The translations under genes were made by a program, and so were the position numbers. Below the pieces are notes generated by a model, which was not told the DNA's origin, made no database searches, and saw nothing but the letters and a program-made list of their open reading frames with translations. From Amycolatopsis pittospori (GTDB taxonomy: Bacteria > Actinomycetota > Actinomycetes > Mycobacteriales > Pseudonocardiaceae), in the NCBI RefSeq assembly GCF_013870525.1, contig NZ_JACBXD010000016.1:1-64000 (forward strand): 64,000 bases of DNA. The letters run 5' to 3'. Shown here piece by piece: positions 31,301-38,855 of the stretch (positions within the stretch are counted from its first letter, which is position 1; each line of letters starts with the position of its first letter).

Positions 31301-32688
31301 CGGTCTTCACCTGCTTCGACGGGGATTTCGATGGTGAACGTCGCGCCCTCGCCGGGCACGGTGTCGAGGAGGACACGGCCTCCGTGCGCTTCGGCGATCG
31401 CGGCGACGATCGGCAGGCCGAGCCCGGCGCCGTCGTCACCGCTGGAATTGCTGCCGCGTTTGAACCGTTCGAAGATCCGGCTTCGCGAATCGGACGGGAC
31501 GCCTTCCCCGGTGTCGCGGACCCAGAGCCGCGCCGAGCCTCCGGTGACCGCCGAACCGAGCGCGATCTCCTGACCGGGCGACGTGTGCCGGACGGCGTTG
31601 GAGACCAGTTGCAGCAACGCCTGCGTGAGCCGCTGCCCGTCCGCGCGAACGACCACCTCCGCGACGGCGTCGAGCCGCCACGTACGTTCGGCCAGCGGCC
31701 TGGACTTGGCGAGCGTTTCGACGGTGAGGTCGGCGAGATCGACGTCGCCGGGCGAGACGAAGTCGGGGCTGCCGGATTTCGCGAGCACCAGCAGATCGTC
31801 CACGATCCTCTGCATCCGGCCGAGTTCGTCGAGGACGAGGTGCCGGGTGGCCGCGTTCTCCTCGGGATCGTCGCCCATCAACTCGAGATGGCCGCGGACG
31901 ATGGTGATCGGGGTTCGCAGTTCGTGCCCGGCGTCGTCGATGAAGTCGCGCTGCCCGGCGAAGGCGCTTTCGAGCCTGTCCAACATCGTGTTGAAGGTAC
32001 GGCCGAGCGCGGCGACGTCGTCCGAGCCGCGGACCTCGATGCGGCGCGAAAGGTCGGTTTCGCCTATTTGGTCGGCCGCGAGCCGCACTTCGCGGACCGG
32101 GGCGAGGATGCGGCCGGCGACCAGCCAGCCGATCAGCCCGGCCAGGACCAGCGCGGCCCCGGACATCGCGGCCATGACGCCGATGACGTCGTTGATCTCG
32201 CCCGCCGCGTGGTCGACGAACTCGACGATCACGAGGGCCCCGCGCCCCGGAGAACCTTCGATGGTCACCGGGACGACGCCGTAGCGGGCGGATCCGACGG
32301 CGGTGGTGACCGTGCCGTACGCCGGGCTCGTGGCGCGCCCGAGTTCGGCGACGAACTTCGGGTCGGTGTCGAGCCGGACCGGCGGCTCGATGGCGCTTCG
32401 GCGAGACGCGGCGCCGTCGATGATCGAGAAGAACGTCTCGTACTTCTCCGGCAGGTTCCGTTCGAGGTGACGGCCGAGGACCGCCTCGACGGTGGCGGGC
32501 TGCCCGGCCGGGCGGGCGTCCGGCGAGGCCAGGAACACACGCAGCTTGCCGGCCTCGTGCGCGATCTCGTTGTCGAGCCGCTGGTCGAGCTGGTTGTGCA
32601 GCACGGTGCGGGTCGCCAGCAGCGACCCGGCGAGCGCGAGCAGCACGACGAGCAGGACCCACGCGAGGATCCGGGCACGCGCACTCAT
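31297..32688 (-). CDS. Membrane sensor histidine kinase
   Basis: 463 residues. TM1 is at about 7-27; an extracytoplasmic sensor domain with a region rich in Arg/Pro follows; TM2 is near 160-182; then HAMP (ILAPVREVRLAADQIGETDLSRRIEV). The DHp H-box is DDAGHELRTPITIVRGHLE; the N-box region is LVSNAVRHTSPG, then RDTGEGVP, and G2 is GAGLGLPIVAAIAEAHGG. It is the partner of the OmpR-type regulator immediately downstream. The preceding small acidic protein may be part of signal input. Confidence 0.94.
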   Translation of the reverse strand: MSARARILAWVLLVVLLALAGSLLATRTVLHNQLDQRLDNEIAHEAGKLRVFLASPDARPAGQPATVEAVLGRHLERNLPEKYETFFSIIDGAASRRSAIEPPVRLDTDPKFVAELGRATSPAYGTVTTAVGSARYGVVPVTIEGSPGRGALVIVEFVDHAAGEINDVIGVMAAMSGAALVLAGLIGWLVAGRILAPVREVRLAADQIGETDLSRRIEVRGSDDVAALGRTFNTMLDRLESAFAGQRDFIDDAGHELRTPITIVRGHLELMGDDPEENAATRHLVLDELGRMQRIVDDLLVLAKSGSPDFVSPGDVDLADLTVETLAKSRPLAERTWRLDAVAEVVVRADGQRLTQALLQLVSNAVRHTSPGQEIALGSAVTGGSARLWVRDTGEGVPSDSRSRIFERFKRGSNSSGDDGAGLGLPIVAAIAEAHGGRVLLDTVPGEGATFTIEIPVEAGEDR

Positions 32689-32703
32689 CGGCGGCGGCCC
32701 CGC

Positions 32704-32970
32704 TCAGTCGTCGAGGTCGAACTCGAACTGGTCGTCGACGTCATCCGGATCATCATCGGGGTCGTCGTCGTGCCCGGCCAGCCGGGGCGGGACGACAGCG
32801 GGCGGCGCCCCGCTCTCACCGGGTCCGATGGCGGCCTGCCCCGCCGGGGCGACCACCGCCGGACCGAGGTCGGGCGGTGAGTCCGCGGTGGCCGCGATCA
32901 CGGCGAACGTGCCGGCGGCCGCCACCACGACGGCGGCGGCCCCGGCCAGCAGAAGGATTCGTGCTCGCAT
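32704..32970 (-). CDS. Small exported protein with acidic tail
   Basis: 88 residues from the ATG at 32970; GTG 32979 would add three. A signal or anchor helix (ARILLLAGAAAVVVAAAGTF) is followed by a Pro/Gly/Ala linker and a strongly acidic end (HDDDPDDDPDDVDDQFEFDL). It is the first gene of the operon with the kinase and response regulator, 15 bases before the kinase ATG. An acidic tail of this type could bind cations such as Ca2+ or Mg2+; this is a guess. No named family. Confidence 0.7.
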   Translation of the reverse strand: MRARILLLAGAAAVVVAAAGTFAVIAATADSPPDLGPAVVAPAGQAAIGPGESGAPPAVVPPRLAGHDDDPDDDPDDVDDQFEFDLDD

Positions 32971-33004
32971 GCCGTTCACTGTGCCCGGCGGGAGTGAGCC
33001 GGCG

Positions 33005-33032
33005 ATGAGGACTCGATGAGAACTTTCTCATC
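33005..33032 (-). promoter_or_regulatory. Candidate response-regulator site 2 (two-component operon)
   Basis: GATGAGG and GATGAGA repeat with 11-bp spacing (33004 and 33015), and GATGAGA-ACTT-TCTCATC is a perfect inverted repeat at 33015-33032. The site ends 35 bp upstream of the small acidic protein's start. It aligns with the element at 30614-30643 at most positions, at nearly the same distance from its gene. Confidence 0.7.
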
Positions 33033-33170
33033 TGACGTACGCGCCGAGCAGGAGAACCCGTCACCTTGCTTTATCTCGCTAACCGGGCCGGATGCCTGTC
33101 CGTGGTCGGCTGGTTGTGGCGAAATCATCCTTCAGTGGTAAATGCATCTTTGCGTTGTTGCTCAAAATTA

Positions 33171-33184
33171 CGAACACGTGTTCG
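33171..33184 (+). promoter_or_regulatory. LexA-type SOS box upstream of DUF222/HNH gene
   Basis: CGAAC-ACGT-GTTCG is a perfect 14-bp palindrome matching the actinobacterial LexA consensus CGAAC-N4-GTTCG. It lies 23 bp upstream of the predicted GTG start. A TATTCT hexamer at 33195-33200 could be the -10 element, so the box overlaps the -35 region. Confidence 0.8.
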
Positions 33185-33207
33185 ACAGGTTTTGGTATTC
33201 TTGGGGT

Positions 33208-34470
33208 GTGTCCGAGACGACGTTACTTCCCGAGTTGCCGCAGGAGTTGTGGCGCGCAGGCAAGCTTGAGCTTGCTCACGGCGTGCAGCAGTTCCTGCAG
33301 CTGATGCGGGTCGCCTCTGCTGGTCTGGGCCGGTATTTGGCGGAGATCGAGTCTCGGGGTTCCAAGGATTTGTATGGGTATGGGACGACGTTGGCGTGGT
33401 TCGCCGATGTCGCCGGGTTGTCTCAGACTGAGGCGCGTCCGTATGTGAATCAGGCGATCGATCTGAATCCCACGCGTGCGTTGGATGGTCGTGAGGTTCC
33501 GGCGTTCGCGCCCGCGACGGCTGCTGCGGCGGCGGACGGCGCGATCGGGCAGGAACGGATCAAGCAGATCTTGGGGATCTTGAAGGAGATTCCGACCGAG
33601 GTGCCTGCCGAGGATCGAGGGTTCGCCGACACGAGACTCGCCGACCTCGCTCGGAATGCCGGTCCCGGGGAGGTCTCCGAACTCGGGGGCACGCTGCTGG
33701 GCTTGCTGGATCCCGACGGCGCGGAGCCGAAGGATCCCGAACCCGCCGAGCCGCGTCGTGAACTGACCGTGGAACGCCGCAAAGACGGGTTTTGGAAGAT
33801 CAAAGGCCTCCTCGACGACGAGTTGGGTGCCCGGACCGCGGCCGCGCTTGAGGCTTATGCGAAGCCTCGCCCTGTCGATGAGTTCGGCCAAGCCGACTGG
33901 CGCACCAAGGCCGAACGCCAAGGTGACGCATGGGCCGAGCTGCTGGATTTGGCGATCGCCTGTCCGGATCAGCCTGGCACCAGCGGCTACCGGACTTTGG
34001 TGCACGTGACCGTTGGTCTCGACGAGCTCAAGACCGGGATCGGGAAAGCCTGTCTTGATTTCGTCGGGGAGATGACCGCCCGCGAAGCCCGGATGGCCGC
34101 CTGCGACTGCCTCATGTTGCCGGTGGTGCTCAACGCCGCTGGTGAGCCCCTCGATGTGGGGCGGCTCAGACGGTTTGTGACTCCGGGCCAGCGACGGGCG
34201 TTGAACATCCGCGACGGCGGCTGCGCGTTCCCCGGCTGCCATCGCAGGCCGAAGAATTGTCACGCCCACCATATTCATCACTGGGCAGACGGCGGACGAA
34301 CCGACCTCCGGAACCTCGTGTTGCTCTGCGGCTTCCACCACCGGCTGATTCACCATGGTGAGTGGGAAGTCCGGATGGCCTCCGACGGGTTACCGGAGTT
34401 CATCCCACCCCAGTATCGGGACCCGTTACGACATCCCCGGCGCAACACCCTCCACCGCGCCGCCGCATGA
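33208..34470 (+). CDS. DUF222/13E12-type HNH endonuclease-family protein
   Basis: 420 residues from GTG 33208; an upstream ATG at 33142 would run through the LexA-type box and is unlikely. The N-terminal DUF222 helical part includes KDLYGYGTTLAWFADVAGLS, and the C-terminal HNH module (about 335-385) has CAFPGCHRRPKNCHAHHIHHW, DLRNLVLLCGFHHRLIHHG with the His-Asn-His set. The family, called 13E12 in mycobacteria, is multi-copy and its role is uncertain; some members are reported as LexA-regulated. The codon bias is a little lower in GC3 than its neighbours. Confidence 0.92.
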   Translation: MSETTLLPELPQELWRAGKLELAHGVQQFLQLMRVASAGLGRYLAEIESRGSKDLYGYGTTLAWFADVAGLSQTEARPYVNQAIDLNPTRALDGREVPAFAPATAAAAADGAIGQERIKQILGILKEIPTEVPAEDRGFADTRLADLARNAGPGEVSELGGTLLGLLDPDGAEPKDPEPAEPRRELTVERRKDGFWKIKGLLDDELGARTAAALEAYAKPRPVDEFGQADWRTKAERQGDAWAELLDLAIACPDQPGTSGYRTLVHVTVGLDELKTGIGKACLDFVGEMTAREARMAACDCLMLPVVLNAAGEPLDVGRLRRFVTPGQRRALNIRDGGCAFPGCHRRPKNCHAHHIHHWADGGRTDLRNLVLLCGFHHRLIHHGEWEVRMASDGLPEFIPPQYRDPLRHPRRNTLHRAAA

Positions 34471-34641
34471 CTGCAGGAACCGAAGAGCCCGCCACCGACC
34501 GGCGACGGGCCCTTCGGCATGCCCGAGTCCAGCGCTACGAAATTCACACAGTCAGAGCCGGGCTTCTGGAACGGCTCAGGATGGGAATGGGTGTATTGAT
34601 GTTGCGCCCACCGCGCTGTTCATGAGCCCTACCCGGTGGCC

Positions 34642-34884
34642 ATGACCGGTCATCTTGTCGTGACGACGGCTACTCCTCATCGGGAATCCGGCGAGAGACT
34701 CGCGGGCTCGGCGGTTGCCGCCCGTCTCGCGGAGACCCCGCAGGTCGTCGGCCCGGTTACGTCGTTCTTCTGGCACATCGTCGAGAACCATCCGTGGAAC
34801 AACCCCGAGGTGACCGCTGTCGAGCTGGTCCGCGGCTCGGCCGAGTATCTCGCATGGCTCGAAGAGTCGACCCGGCCCAACTAG
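34642..34884 (+). CDS. CutA-like protein with internal deletion
   Basis: 80 residues from the ATG at 34642 (GTG 34636 is an alternative). The start HLVVTTATPHRESGERLAGS and the end ENHPWNNPEVTAVELVRGSAEYLAWLEE are clear CutA1 sequence. CutA is normally about 105-112 residues; the middle, with the strands and helix containing the E-W-x-V-x-x-K-T-T pattern, is missing between TSFFWH and IVENHPW. The frame is kept, so the product may be made but is unlikely to form the normal ferredoxin-like trimer. It is probably a decaying gene. 34471-34641 shows no other gene. Confidence 0.75.
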   Translation: MTGHLVVTTATPHRESGERLAGSAVAARLAETPQVVGPVTSFFWHIVENHPWNNPEVTAVELVRGSAEYLAWLEESTRPN

Positions 34885-34892
34885 ACCGGCGC

Positions 34893-36041
34893 TCACAACT
34901 GCGCGTGCGGATACTCCGGCGAACGATGCTGGAACGCAAGGATGTCGCGATTCCGGATCGTGCCCTCGCTGATCTCGACGGCCCGGTCGAGCGTTTCGTC
35001 GGCGGCCCAAGCGGTTGGCCCGGCGAGCATCACCTTCAAATGCGGCAGCAGAGCGCCGCTGATCTCCCAGGTGGCCGAGTCCCAGAGATAGGACGGGCTG
35101 TGGTCGACGCCGTAGTAGGTGAGTCCGCCGATCTCGAAGGTCGGGTCAGTGAACGTCGTCGGCTTCGCCCAGCTGAATCCCATTGCCTCGTCACAGGAAA
35201 CGTCGACGATGAGGCTGCCCGGTCTGAACGCGGCGAGATCCTCTTCGTTGAGGAACGTCAACGGGGCCTTGGTGTCCTGCAGCACGCAGTTGACGACGAT
35301 GTCGTGTCCCGCGAGGAAATCCGCCAGCGGCACGCGACCTCCGTCGGTGATCGCGTGGCTGCGGCGGAGATCGGCCGGGCCTTTCAGATCGTGGTCGAGG
35401 TGCACGATGTTCGCCGAGTGGATCGGTGAACCCACCGCGGTGACACCGCGGTGGGTCAGCACGTGCACGTCGTGGATCCCGTGGGCGTTCAGCGCCGTCA
35501 CCGATCCTCGCGCTGTCGCCCCGAAGCCGATGACGACCGCACGGAGACGGCGGCCGTAATCGCCTGTCGAGCCGATCAGCTGCAGCGCGTGCAACACCGA
35601 GCAATACCCGGCCAGCTCGTTGTTCTTGTGGAAGACGTGCAGGCCGAACGAACCGTCGCCCCGCCAATGGTTCATCGCTTCGAACGCCACGAGCGTGAGC
35701 TTCCGGTCGATGGCCAGCTGCGTGAGCTTCTCGTCCTGGACGCAATGCGGCCAGCCCCACAGGATCTGTCCCGGCCGAAGGTCGGCCAGGTCGTCCGCGA
35801 GTGGTTTCGCCAGGAGGATGACATCGCAATCGGCGATGAGCTGTTCACGGGAGCGGAGGCCGGCGACGAGCAGCACCAGGTCCTTGTCCGGGATGCCGAA
35901 TCGCTCGCCGTAGCCGTGTTCGAGGTAGATGTACTTGCGGAGTTCGGGGTCGATCCGTTCGAGATGGCGCGGATGGATCGGAAGCCGTCGCTCGTTTTCT
36001 TTGCGCGAACGGGAAATGACGCCGAGAGTGAGCTGGTCCAC
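34893..36041 (-). CDS. N5-(carboxyethyl)ornithine-synthase-like dehydrogenase (AlaDH/PNT family)
   Basis: 382 residues. An N-terminal alanine-dehydrogenase/PNT-type domain opens LGVISRSRKENERRLPIHPRHLERID, with lid residues around LYLEHGYGERFGI. The NAD(P) domain starts AVVIGFGATARGSVTALNAHG. The end YYGVDHSPSYLWDSATWEISGALLPHLK matches the closing helix of N5-(carboxyethyl)ornithine synthase-type enzymes, which reductively condense an amino acid with pyruvate. The product here is unknown. A TAGAC-N4-GTCTA palindrome lies just upstream. Confidence 0.78.
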   Translation of the reverse strand: MDQLTLGVISRSRKENERRLPIHPRHLERIDPELRKYIYLEHGYGERFGIPDKDLVLLVAGLRSREQLIADCDVILLAKPLADDLADLRPGQILWGWPHCVQDEKLTQLAIDRKLTLVAFEAMNHWRGDGSFGLHVFHKNNELAGYCSVLHALQLIGSTGDYGRRLRAVVIGFGATARGSVTALNAHGIHDVHVLTHRGVTAVGSPIHSANIVHLDHDLKGPADLRRSHAITDGGRVPLADFLAGHDIVVNCVLQDTKAPLTFLNEEDLAAFRPGSLIVDVSCDEAMGFSWAKPTTFTDPTFEIGGLTYYGVDHSPSYLWDSATWEISGALLPHLKVMLAGPTAWAADETLDRAVEISEGTIRNRDILAFQHRSPEYPHAQL

Positions 36042-36056
36042 GTGGGGCCCCTTAGC

Positions 36057-36070
36057 TAGACCTCAGTCTA
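36057..36070. promoter_or_regulatory. Palindrome TAGAC-CTCA-GTCTA upstream of the CEOS-like gene
   Basis: A perfect 5-4-5 inverted repeat ends about 16 bp upstream of the start at 36041. It could be a repressor site or overlap a promoter (TAGACT, read on the minus strand). The regulator is unknown. Confidence 0.4.
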
Positions 36071-36195
36071 AGCACAAGGGCCCCGGACGGCGTAGGGTCG
36101 ATGGTGTCCGAGAGCATCTCGCGCGTGGGCGGTCGAGCCCGCGTCGTCCTCGGCCCGATCCGGTCGCGCTCCGTGGCCTGGGACGGAGCACCGCC

Positions 36196-36642
36196 ATGAC
36201 GACGACCCCGCACATCGAAGCGAACCACGTCGCGCCGCCGCATCACGTCGCGCGCTTGCGTTTGAAGCCCAAAGCACCCTCCACCGGCTACGTCGACGGC
36301 GGCTGGTGGCCCGCCTCCCGCGATCTCGCCGCCGAGCTGCCGTCGCTGCTGGTGGTACTGGCCGTCCAGCTGGAAAGCATCGAGCGGGTCACCTACAACC
36401 TCACGGACTGGCCGCCCGCTCCTCAGCGGCTGCTGATCGAAAGCGGGAACGTCCGGCTCGAAGGTTTCCGCTCGCAGCACCCCGACACCTTGACGATCAT
36501 CGGCACCTCGGGCAGGCGGCGGCTGACGCTGCTGGTCGTCCCGCCGGACACCGAACCGGGCCACGCGCACCATCTGCTGATGACCGCGGCCCACCGGGAC
36601 AACGTCGACGACATCGAGACGCTTCTCGCCACTCGCGAGTGA
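36196..36642 (+). CDS. DUF5994 family protein
   Basis: 148 residues from the ATG at 36196. The conserved opening LRLKPKAPSTGYVDGGWWPASRDLAAELP is the mark of DUF5994, a family restricted to actinomycetes, followed by VTYNLTDWPPAPQRL and LTLLVVPPDTEPGHAHHLLMTAAH. There is no signal peptide or membrane helix, so it is cytoplasmic. Function unknown. It is monocistronic between divergent and convergent neighbours. Confidence 0.85.
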   Translation: MTTTPHIEANHVAPPHHVARLRLKPKAPSTGYVDGGWWPASRDLAAELPSLLVVLAVQLESIERVTYNLTDWPPAPQRLLIESGNVRLEGFRSQHPDTLTIIGTSGRRRLTLLVVPPDTEPGHAHHLLMTAAHRDNVDDIETLLATRE

Positions 36643-36663
36643 CAGAGCGGCGGGTCCCGCGGA

Positions 36664-37491
36664 CTATTCGAACGCCGCGGCGTTTCGCGCGGCCCATTCG
36701 CCGAAGGTCCGCCCAGGACGGCCGAGCACCCGCTCGACGTCGGGGCTGACCTGCTTCTCGTCGTCCGTCGGAGAACCGAGGATGGCGAGTGTGGCCTCGA
36801 CGACGACCGGCGGCATGAACTCCAGCATCGCCGTCCTCGCCTGGCCTTCGGTCAGTTCGGCGAACCGCACCGGCTCGCCCAAGGCCTCCGCGAAAGCCGC
36901 CGCCTGGCCCCGGGGAGAGATCGGCTCGGGCCCGGTCAGGACGTAGCTCCGCCCTTCGTGGCCGGATTCCCGCAGGACGGCGGCCGCGACGTCGGCGATG
37001 TCCGCCGGGTCGATCACGGGCAGCGCGACATCGCCGAACGGCACGGCGATCATGCGCTCGGCGCGAACCGACCGGGCCCATTGGAAAGCGTTGGAAGCGA
37101 AACCTCCCGGCCGCAGCACCGTCCACTCCAGACCCGAGGCCTTGACCGCTTCTTCGAACGCCGGCGCGTGCCGTCCGCTTCCGACACCTTGGGACGACAG
37201 CAGCACGATCCGCCGCACACCCGCTTCTCTCGCCGCGGAGACGACCTCCGCCACATCTCCACCCGCCGCCAGGAAATCCCCTGACGTCAGCAGGAAAAGC
37301 CGGTCCGCGCCGTCGAACGCCCGCGTCAGTCCGTCCGGTACCGCCAGATCGGCTTGCACTGTCCGCACGCCGTCGGGCACGTCCGCCGCCGAGATCTTTC
37401 GCGACACCGCCGTCACGCCCTCCCCCGCCGCGACGAGGGTGTCCACCAGCCGTCGTCCCACATTCCCGGTCGCTCCGGTCACCACGATCAT
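36664..37491 (-). CDS. NmrA/atypical SDR NAD(P)-binding protein
   Basis: 275 residues. The N-terminal dinucleotide motif is VTGATGNVGRRLVD, followed by IVLLSSQGVGSGRH and LEWTVLRPGGFASNAFQWARSV, which identify the NmrA/QOR2-like atypical SDR group. Such proteins sense NAD(P) ratio or reduce quinones. No Tyr-x3-Lys catalytic pair is seen in the usual place. Upstream, TAGTAGGTACCTAGA at about 37544-37558 contains the palindrome AGGTACCT and may be an operator for an HxlR/MarR-type regulator. Confidence 0.88.
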   Translation of the reverse strand: MIVVTGATGNVGRRLVDTLVAAGEGVTAVSRKISAADVPDGVRTVQADLAVPDGLTRAFDGADRLFLLTSGDFLAAGGDVAEVVSAAREAGVRRIVLLSSQGVGSGRHAPAFEEAVKASGLEWTVLRPGGFASNAFQWARSVRAERMIAVPFGDVALPVIDPADIADVAAAVLRESGHEGRSYVLTGPEPISPRGQAAAFAEALGEPVRFAELTEGQARTAMLEFMPPVVVEATLAILGSPTDDEKQVSPDVERVLGRPGRTFGEWAARNAAAFE

Positions 37492-37644
37492 GGTCGCTCC
37501 TTGGTCCGTGTCTCGTTGACGGGACCGAAGCTACATTCATCGAGATAGTAGGTACCTAGAGGAAAGTATTGGGAAAACCGGTCTTTCGTGACCGTGATCA
37601 CAACTTCGGAGGCGCCTTCGCGGACGCCCGCTTAGGGTCGGGCC

Positions 37645-38796
37645 ATGCCGACACCGGACACCGCGCTCGGACCGCTTCGCGTACTCGATTTCTCCCGGGT
37701 GCTGGCCGGACCGTTCGCCACCATGCTCCTGGCCGACTTCGGCGCGACGGTCGTCAAGGTGGAGCGGCCCGGCGTCGGCGACGACACCCGCAGCTGGGGG
37801 CCGCCCTACGACGCGTCCGGCCAGGCGACCTACTTCCAGTCGGTGAACCGGAACAAGACGAGTGTGGCGCTGGACCTCGGCGACCCGGACGACCTCGCCC
37901 AGGCCCGCGCGCTGGCACTGGAGGCCGACGTCGTGGTCGAGAACTTCCGGCCCGGCGTGATGGACCGTCTCGGTCTCGGCCCGGACACGCTGCGCGCGGC
38001 CGATCCCGGGCTGGTCTATTGCTCCATCACGGGTTTCGGCTCCGGCGGTGGCGCGGCGCTGCCCGGGTACGACCTGCTGATCCAGGCCGTCGGCGGTCTG
38101 ATGAGCATCACCGGCGACCCCGGCGGCGAGCCGCAGAAGGTCGGCGTCGCGCTGGTCGACGTGCTGGCCGGGCTGTTCGCGAGCGTCGGGATCCTCGCCG
38201 CACTCCGCCATCGTGACCGGACCGGCGAAGGACAGCGCGTCGAGATCGACCTGCTCTCCAGCCTGCTCGCCGCGCTGGTCAACCAGGGCAGCGCGTACAC
38301 CTCCGGCGGGACGGTCCCGGCGCGGATGGGCAACCGGCATCCGAGCATCGCGCCGTACGAACTGCTTCCCTGCGCGGATCACGAGATCGCGCTGGCCGTC
38401 GGCAACGACCGGCAGTTCGCGGCGCTCTGCGAGGTCATCGGCAGGCCGGAGCTGGCGGGGCAGACCCGGTTCGCGACCAATCCAGCCCGCGTCGAGCACC
38501 GTGCCGAGCTCCGCGCGCTCCTCGAAGAACGCCTGGCGCGTCGCCCCGCCGCCGAGTGGGCAGCCGACCTCGGCGCGGCCGGGGTGCCAGCCGGGGAGGT
38601 CAACGACGTCGCGGGCGCGTTCGCCCTGGCTCAGCGGCTGGGCCTGAACCCGACGGTCGAGCTCCCCAGACCGGACGGCACTTCCGTGCGGCTCACGCGT
38701 AATCCGATCGGCTTGTCGGCGACCCCGCCGCGGTACCGGACCGCGCCACCGGACGACCCTGGGCAGCTCACCCTCCCGCTGCCCGGCTGGAGCTGA
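37645..38796 (+). CDS. CaiB/BaiF family III CoA-transferase (second copy)
   Basis: 383 residues from the ATG at 37645. LRVLDFSRVLAGPFATMLLADFGA and GATVVKVERPG mark the family. The predicted catalytic Asp is Asp172 in ALVDVLAG, and GEGQRVEIDLLSSLLAAL follows. It is only moderately like the copy at 7.4 kb, closer to alpha-methylacyl-CoA racemase/formyl-CoA transferase-like members (VVEN at 97-100, YCSITGFGSG). It stands alone, with an FAD monooxygenase 59 bases downstream. The substrate is unknown. Confidence 0.92.
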   Translation: MPTPDTALGPLRVLDFSRVLAGPFATMLLADFGATVVKVERPGVGDDTRSWGPPYDASGQATYFQSVNRNKTSVALDLGDPDDLAQARALALEADVVVENFRPGVMDRLGLGPDTLRAADPGLVYCSITGFGSGGGAALPGYDLLIQAVGGLMSITGDPGGEPQKVGVALVDVLAGLFASVGILAALRHRDRTGEGQRVEIDLLSSLLAALVNQGSAYTSGGTVPARMGNRHPSIAPYELLPCADHEIALAVGNDRQFAALCEVIGRPELAGQTRFATNPARVEHRAELRALLEERLARRPAAEWAADLGAAGVPAGEVNDVAGAFALAQRLGLNPTVELPRPDGTSVRLTRNPIGLSATPPRYRTAPPDDPGQLTLPLPGWS

Positions 38797-38855
38797 CGGA
38801 CGACCGTCAGCGGACCGTCAGCACTTCGTCAACGACGGCCGCGAAGCTCCTGGCC

